A stretch of DNA of 38,582 bases, from IMG/VR virus record IMGVR_UViG_3300050821_007104, positions 1 through 38,582 of that record. One strand, written 5' to 3'. The position numbers and the translations under genes were made by a program. The stretch is from a virus. The notes beneath the pieces are model-generated. The model was given only the letters and a program-made list of their open reading frames with translations, searched no databases and had not been told where the DNA came from. The number at the start of each line of letters is the position of its first letter. Position 1 is the first letter of the stretch. Of the stretch, positions 34,384 through 38,582 are shown one piece after another.

Positions 34384-36542
34384 TACGCGTCGTCCTTTCG
34401 ATTGATGTCTACAACGCATGTGCACCCGGCGACGCCGTCCGCACCGAGGACCGGGTCGCCCGGCCAATTCGCGCCATTGGAGAAAACGTCGTCGACCGCC
34501 ACGGTCTCGCCGTCCATGTCGGCGTGCTCCGGCCGAGGGTTGGCACTCGTGACGATCCACGTCTTGGTGATGTTCGACGAGGTGCGCCCGTCGACGGTCG
34601 TCGTGACCACGAATTGATGCCCGACCTCGTTGGTCGTCAGATTTGAGAGGGTGTTCGCGAACGTCGCCGCAGACATCGCCGCGCGCACCGCGATCGCCTC
34701 GTCGAATACCGACCGGACCGCTGCCGGTGCCTGCGCGGGGTCGTCGAGGTCGGCGAGCGAGTCCTGCACCTGCTGCACAGTTGTCGAGTTGATCCACTTG
34801 GCGCGCGAGGCAGCCACCGACTGCAGGAAATTGTTCATGCGCTCGACGTCGAAATCGTCGGGGTCGTAGCCGAGCGCTTTCGCGTGAGCCGGACCGATCG
34901 CCGCCGCCGCTTTCATCGCGACCTCGTGCATGTCGTCGGTGAGCTCGCTATCCCAACGCTCGCCGTCCCACCATTCGGGTGCCTCGTCGGTGCCGTCGGC
35001 CTTGGTCAGCAGCGCGCCCCGCTTGGCAGCGCCGCCGACCGCCGACGCGATCGCGTCGGCCTGCCGCTTGAACGTGTGCGCGAGCGCCTCGGTCGAGTCG
35101 TCGACGAGCCACTGCGGCGCAGGAGTCGCCCGCGTCGAGTACGTGCGCGGCTTGGCCTTGGCCTCGGGTAGCTCCGGCACCCGGTAGCCGAGCACCTTGC
35201 GCAGCACGTCGAGCGAGTTGGCGTCGGTGATCGGCGGGGTCGCAGGGTCGCCGCCGTCCTGCGGTGACGCCTGCCCGCCGACGGTCACGTTCATCGGCAC
35301 GACGAGCTGATCGCCGCCCTCGACCGCTGGCAGGTTGAACCGCGCCCGACCCTCGTTCGGCGTCATGATCGGCGCGCCGACGAGCGTCGACATGACCGCC
35401 GCCTGCTCCTCGAACGAGCCCTGCAGCTTCTCGGCGATGTTGAACTCGACGTAACGCTCGGGAGGCTCGCCCAAACGTGGCAGCAGGAAAGCGTTTTGCC
35501 GGTCCTCCAGCGCCGCGAGGATGGGTCCGAGAGTGTCGCCGTAGAGCATGCGTCGAAACTCTCGGACGTTTGAATAGTTCGCCGAGTCCAGCTGCCCGAT
35601 CATCGTCGGGTTGATGTGATAGACCCCCGCGACCGTCGTCAGCGCCAGCTTGGACGCGTCGACGAACTCGTCCTCGTGCGCCGAGTAGCCGATGCGCTTG
35701 AGCTCCATGCCGTCCTGCAGGAGCGGGGTGCCGCCTGCCTCGCCGCCCTCGCCGGTCCAGCTGGCCCGCCAGTCCTCTTTAAACTGCGCCTCGGCCTCCG
35801 GTCCCCAGATCGGCGCGGCTGCCGGTCGCGTGAGGTACGCGTTGACGCGCCCGCTGCGCCTCCACAACTGCTCGCGGAACCGGTGCGCCGCAACCTGCTC
35901 GCCGAGGATCTCTTTCAACGTGGCGACCGGCGAGAGCCCCCGGTCGGCGTGACCAGGACTCCAGCCGTGAAATGCGAGCACGTTCGCCGCCGGTACGGTG
36001 ACCGTCGGCCCGCTGGCGTCCGCAGGCAGCATCTCGTACGCCGCAGGACCGTACCGATTACCGCCGACCGGGGTGACCCACGGTGCAGGCAGCTGATAGA
36101 GCTCGAAACCTGCCGGTGCGTCCGGTGCCGCCGTCAGCAGCCAGTACGCCCGGTCATGCAGCGCGAGGTCGCTGACGAGGTCGCGAAAGAGCTCATACCG
36201 CGTCGTCGTCGGGTTCGGTCTGCGCAGGAGCTCGGCCATCGGTCCGGTCGTGACGCGCTGCCGGTCCTCGTCGAGCCGGTCGAACACGTGCACGCCGAGC
36301 TGCGCGATATTGCGCGCGAGGAAATCGACGACGAGCCGCAGATATGGCTGCGAGGCATACATCTCGGCCGGAGTCATCCGACCGAGGGTGCTGTTCCAAT
36401 CGTCAGGGCTGAACCCTGTGTAGAACGGGATCGCCGCAGGGTAGTACCCCTCGGGCATCGGTATCGGTCCTTGGGTCGCCTTGCCCGCCCACTTGGCCAC
36501 GCGAGCCCGCACGCCCTCGGTCACATCGGTCAGGACGCTCAT
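34383..36542 (-). CDS. Portal protein fused to a MuF-like domain
   Basis: A 719-residue protein in one frame. Residues about 1-460 are an HK97-type portal (PYLRLVVDFLARNIAQLGVH; RPNPTTTRYELFRDLVSDLA; GYSAHEDEFVDASKLALTTV; FHGWSPGHADRGLSPVATLK). After a linker (about 440-480), the rest is a MuF/head-morphogenesis domain: helices (FDEAIAVRAAMSAATFANTL), then KTWIVTSANPRPEHADMDGE, with the final CTCVVDI cysteines. In most phages these are two genes. The true start is ATG 36542, which overlaps the terminase stop as ATGA; the longer upstream frame is a shadow. Confidence 0.9.
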   Translation of the reverse strand: MSVLTDVTEGVRARVAKWAGKATQGPIPMPEGYYPAAIPFYTGFSPDDWNSTLGRMTPAEMYASQPYLRLVVDFLARNIAQLGVHVFDRLDEDRQRVTTGPMAELLRRPNPTTTRYELFRDLVSDLALHDRAYWLLTAAPDAPAGFELYQLPAPWVTPVGGNRYGPAAYEMLPADASGPTVTVPAANVLAFHGWSPGHADRGLSPVATLKEILGEQVAAHRFREQLWRRSGRVNAYLTRPAAAPIWGPEAEAQFKEDWRASWTGEGGEAGGTPLLQDGMELKRIGYSAHEDEFVDASKLALTTVAGVYHINPTMIGQLDSANYSNVREFRRMLYGDTLGPILAALEDRQNAFLLPRLGEPPERYVEFNIAEKLQGSFEEQAAVMSTLVGAPIMTPNEGRARFNLPAVEGGDQLVVPMNVTVGGQASPQDGGDPATPPITDANSLDVLRKVLGYRVPELPEAKAKPRTYSTRATPAPQWLVDDSTEALAHTFKRQADAIASAVGGAAKRGALLTKADGTDEAPEWWDGERWDSELTDDMHEVAMKAAAAIGPAHAKALGYDPDDFDVERMNNFLQSVAASRAKWINSTTVQQVQDSLADLDDPAQAPAAVRSVFDEAIAVRAAMSAATFANTLSNLTTNEVGHQFVVTTTVDGRTSSNITKTWIVTSANPRPEHADMDGETVAVDDVFSNGANWPGDPVLGADGVAGCTCVVDINRKDDA

Positions 36543-38140
36543 ACCGAGACCAACCTTCTCGTTTCGTACGCCGAGACCCTCGGCGCGGCAGGCTTGGACA
36601 GCAGCGCCCAGACCGCGCCGATCGCCGCGACGAGGGGAGCCGCGTCGTCGGGTGAACGCTTGCGGTCGATGACCCACGCGTCGGTCAGTTGCCGCTTGAT
36701 CGCCGACGCCGCAGGCACGTCCAGGACCGGCTGCGGCAGGTGCCAGACCCTGCGGCCGGTCGGGTTGCCGTCCTCGCCGATCGGTGGCGCAACGAGGTCG
36801 TAGAACTGCCCCGTAGCGATCCCGAGATCCGCGTTGGCCCACGGCATGACCGGCAGACCCGCGTCGACGAGCTCGGCGAGCAGCGTCGAGACCGGAGCGC
36901 CCTTCTCCTGCACCGCGACGCCGACGAAACCCAGCCGCGCCTGCCGCTCGACGAGCCACGGCTTGACCCATGAGAGCCCCGCTCGGGTCGTCGCGACCTC
37001 GACGTGCAGATCGCCGTCGGACCGGTACCCGGCGACCGCCACATGCGCATAAGCGCGATCCCATGAGACATCGACGCACGCGCCGATCGCGCTGCCGTCG
37101 ACGATCGCCGAGTGCGTCGTCGAACCCGCGAGCCAACTGCCCGCAGGGAACGGACCGAGCGACGTCGTCGCCGCCCAGATGCCGAGGCACTCCTGCGCGA
37201 ACACGTGCGGGGGGTCGGTGCGCTGCGCCGCCGCGAGGCTGCGCTCGGAGATGCCCCCCGGCAGATTCATCGTCGGATTCGCCTGCGCCTGCGCGTGCCG
37301 GTCGCGTGGGTTGCTGCCAGCCGGTGCGCTCCACTCGAACAATGCCAGCGTGTCATCGGCCTCGACCTCGTCGACGTCGTCGTCGTCGATCAGAGCAGCC
37401 GTCTCCATGACCCGCTGCTGCAGCTCGGCCGCAGCGACCGCGTCGCCGTCGGCCGCGATCGACTCCAGCGCGACCCTGCGCAGATGCCGCAGCACGACCG
37501 AGGAAATGTCGCCCGCGCTTGACAAACCAAGGATGAGAGCCGCCTCGCGCGCGAGCGTCGTCTTGCTAACCGCGCTCCACGCCTCCCACGTCTGGTGCTC
37601 GCGCAGCTCGTCGAGCAGCACGAGGTCGCCGGAGAGCCCGCGCCCGCCGCGCCGCGTCGCGCTGGCCACTTTGTAGCGCCGCGTCTCCTTGGATTGCTCG
37701 TCGCGCGTCAGCCGCAGCGTTTTCTTACCCGATGTCCGGTCGATCCGCGCGATCTCGGCCGCGAGCTCCGGCGTCGACTCGGCGAGATCGACCGTCGCCT
37801 GCCACGACTCCTCAGCGATGTCCAGCGACTGCGCGGTGCCGATGACGAGCGCACGCCCGAGGACGTACATGAAAAACAACGCGATGACCTCGTCGATCGT
37901 CGTCTTGCCCGCCTGCCGCGCAACGATGAGGATCGCCGTGCGAAAGCGCAGCACGCCGCTCGGTCGACGCTCCAGCAGATGCACGAGCAGCCAGCGCTGC
38001 CAAGGAAAGAGCGTCATGCGCAGCACCTGCTCGGCGAAATCAATGCACGCGTAGCCGAGCGAGGTCGACCGGTCGAGCTCGACGAGCGGCCGAGTCCAGA
38101 TGCGCGGCTCGGTGCACCCGAGGACGAGCTCGCCACTCAC
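36539..38140 (-). CDS. terL: Terminase large subunit
   Basis: A 533-residue ATP-driven packaging motor. Walker A ARQAGKTT at 74-81 and Walker B LVLLDE at 173-178, with an upstream adenine-binding F-P-W-Q-R-W segment (45-50). The nuclease domain begins near 355 (IGACVDVSWDRAYAHVAVAG) with the first acidic residue, and further acidic sites follow (ELVDAGLPVMPWANAD; final DAAPLVAAIGAVWALL). ATGA overlap with the small subunit. No intein or frameshift. Confidence 0.95.
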   Translation of the reverse strand: MSGELVLGCTEPRIWTRPLVELDRSTSLGYACIDFAEQVLRMTLFPWQRWLLVHLLERRPSGVLRFRTAILIVARQAGKTTIDEVIALFFMYVLGRALVIGTAQSLDIAEESWQATVDLAESTPELAAEIARIDRTSGKKTLRLTRDEQSKETRRYKVASATRRGGRGLSGDLVLLDELREHQTWEAWSAVSKTTLAREAALILGLSSAGDISSVVLRHLRRVALESIAADGDAVAAAELQQRVMETAALIDDDDVDEVEADDTLALFEWSAPAGSNPRDRHAQAQANPTMNLPGGISERSLAAAQRTDPPHVFAQECLGIWAATTSLGPFPAGSWLAGSTTHSAIVDGSAIGACVDVSWDRAYAHVAVAGYRSDGDLHVEVATTRAGLSWVKPWLVERQARLGFVGVAVQEKGAPVSTLLAELVDAGLPVMPWANADLGIATGQFYDLVAPPIGEDGNPTGRRVWHLPQPVLDVPAASAIKRQLTDAWVIDRKRSPDDAAPLVAAIGAVWALLSKPAAPRVSAYETRRLVSV

Positions 38141-38496
38141 GACGCAACCTCGGACCGGATCGCCCGCAGCGACGAGCGACCGTCGACGCCCTGCGCGGTG
38201 CGCACCTCGGCCAGCAGCGCCCGCAGCTGCCCCGCCGCGCTCGGATGGTGCCTGCGCTCAAGCGGGTCGTCGAGGCACTGCGCCAGCACCCGCGCCGCCT
38301 CGCGCAGCGCAGGGAACCGGTCGGCGTTGCTCATCATCGCGAGCTCGGCCTCGACCGCCGCGACGACCGAGAGCGGCACCCGAGCGTCTGCCCCCGACTC
38401 TGCAGACGTCTCGGGTGCCGGACCGAGCCGAGCGGCCCGCTGACTGCGCCGATAGTTGCGCATGTACTCGGTGTGCTGCTCGCGTGTTTGTGCCAT
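38137..38496 (-). CDS. terS: Terminase small subunit
   Basis: A 119-residue basic/helical protein (EYMRNYRRSQRAARLGPAPE at the start; LSVVAAVEAELAMMSNADRF; a closing helix QLRALLAEVRTAQGVDGR). Position before terL, size and ATGA overlap support the small subunit, which recognises the packaging site. ATG 38496 lies in CTGACTTATG, an operator half-site, with GGCGGG as the only ribosome-site-like bases. First gene of the late operon, about 85 nt from the right end. Confidence 0.75.
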   Translation of the reverse strand: MAQTREQHTEYMRNYRRSQRAARLGPAPETSAESGADARVPLSVVAAVEAELAMMSNADRFPALREAARVLAQCLDDPLERRHHPSAAGQLRALLAEVRTAQGVDGRSSLRAIRSEVAS

Positions 38497-38582
38497 AAGT
38501 CAGCACCCGCCACGATTCACACGCGCTCGACCTGCGCCGACGCGCAGACTCACCTGCCGACTCACCCCAGCGGTACAGACGA
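38497..38582. other. Right genome end upstream of terminase genes
   Basis: 86 nt without a gene. It contains the hairpin CTGCGC-CGAC-GCGCAG (38532-38547) and two GACTCACC/GACTCACC direct repeats (38547-38554 and 38559-38566) that may be terminase recognition sites. No promoter is evident, so late transcription probably enters from the HNH side after the ends join, or from an unseen promoter. Confidence 0.4.

Noticed and set aside
36543-37334. N-terminal extension of the portal frame to 983 codons
   Set aside because: The extra 264 codons overlap the terminase large subunit in another frame and read as arginine-rich shadow; ATG 36542 has an ATGA overlap and portal-like sequence begins there.
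1-38582. Insertion sequences, transposases, rRNA genes
   Set aside because: No transposase-like protein, terminal repeats with target duplications, or rRNA sequence was seen.

Overview
This window looks like the complete or nearly complete genome of a temperate, tailed (siphovirus-type) bacteriophage of a high-GC Gram-positive host (Actinobacteria). The reasons are: the terminase genes lie at the extreme right end and an HNH endonuclease at the extreme left end (these become neighbours if the ends join); a full HK97-type head and long-tail gene set is present; codon and base use are strongly GC-rich; there are dozens of small overlapping zinc-ribbon and HTH genes; and an integrase sits beside a 20-bp match to the 3' end of a bacterial tRNA-Pro gene. 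All genes but one read on the minus strand, so the functional order runs from right to left.

Layout in transcription order. 38.5-29.3 kb: small and large terminase, a portal fused to a MuF-like domain, prohead protease, major capsid, head-tail connectors, and the major tail protein with a probable frameshifted extension. 29.3-21.0 kb: tail assembly chaperones with a -1 frameshift, tape measure and minor tail proteins. 21.0-19.1 kb: lysis (amidase endolysin with a probable internal start, holin) and small genes, closed by a terminator. 19.05-17.1 kb: attP, tyrosine integrase and a probable excisionase. 17.0-10.2 kb: recombination and replication operon (PD-(D/E)XK exonuclease, RecT annealing protein, two ParB-like proteins, a winged-helix-like protein, RusA resolvase). 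It is preceded by four 21-bp tandem repeats and contains iteron-like repeats at 10.87-10.96 kb. 10.2-9.5 kb: a divergent control region with the only plus-strand gene, a small HTH protein. 9.45-6.14 kb: a tightly overlapping operon of small accessory genes. 6.1-0.1 kb: cassettes, most carrying their own promoter, leader and terminator, ending with HNH.

The most striking unexplained structure is regulatory. A palindrome CTGACT(T/G)AAGTCAG or close variant recurs about ten times. Five copies overlap the -35 box of a sigma70-like promoter with a 15-17 nt spacer (1.49, 2.95, 3.31, 4.27 and 6.16 kb). Others lie inside genes or over stop codons without a promoter (11.60, 14.11, 32.25 kb), and half-sites are fused to three start codons (19.34, 29.26, 38.50 kb). 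This resembles the operator/stoperator logic of some temperate actinophages, but the motif is fully symmetric and no classical CI-like repressor is visible. Instead there are four small HTH proteins of similar design. A second recurrent element is a 5' leader of tandem AACC units running into the Shine-Dalgarno sequence (CAACCAACCAAGGAG) at about ten genes, including one copy inside the endolysin gene.

Three possible recoding sites were found: the tail chaperones (GGGGGAA), the major tail protein stop (CCT TAG) and a small accessory gene (CCT TGA). All functions are inferred by reading the sequence; no database search was possible.
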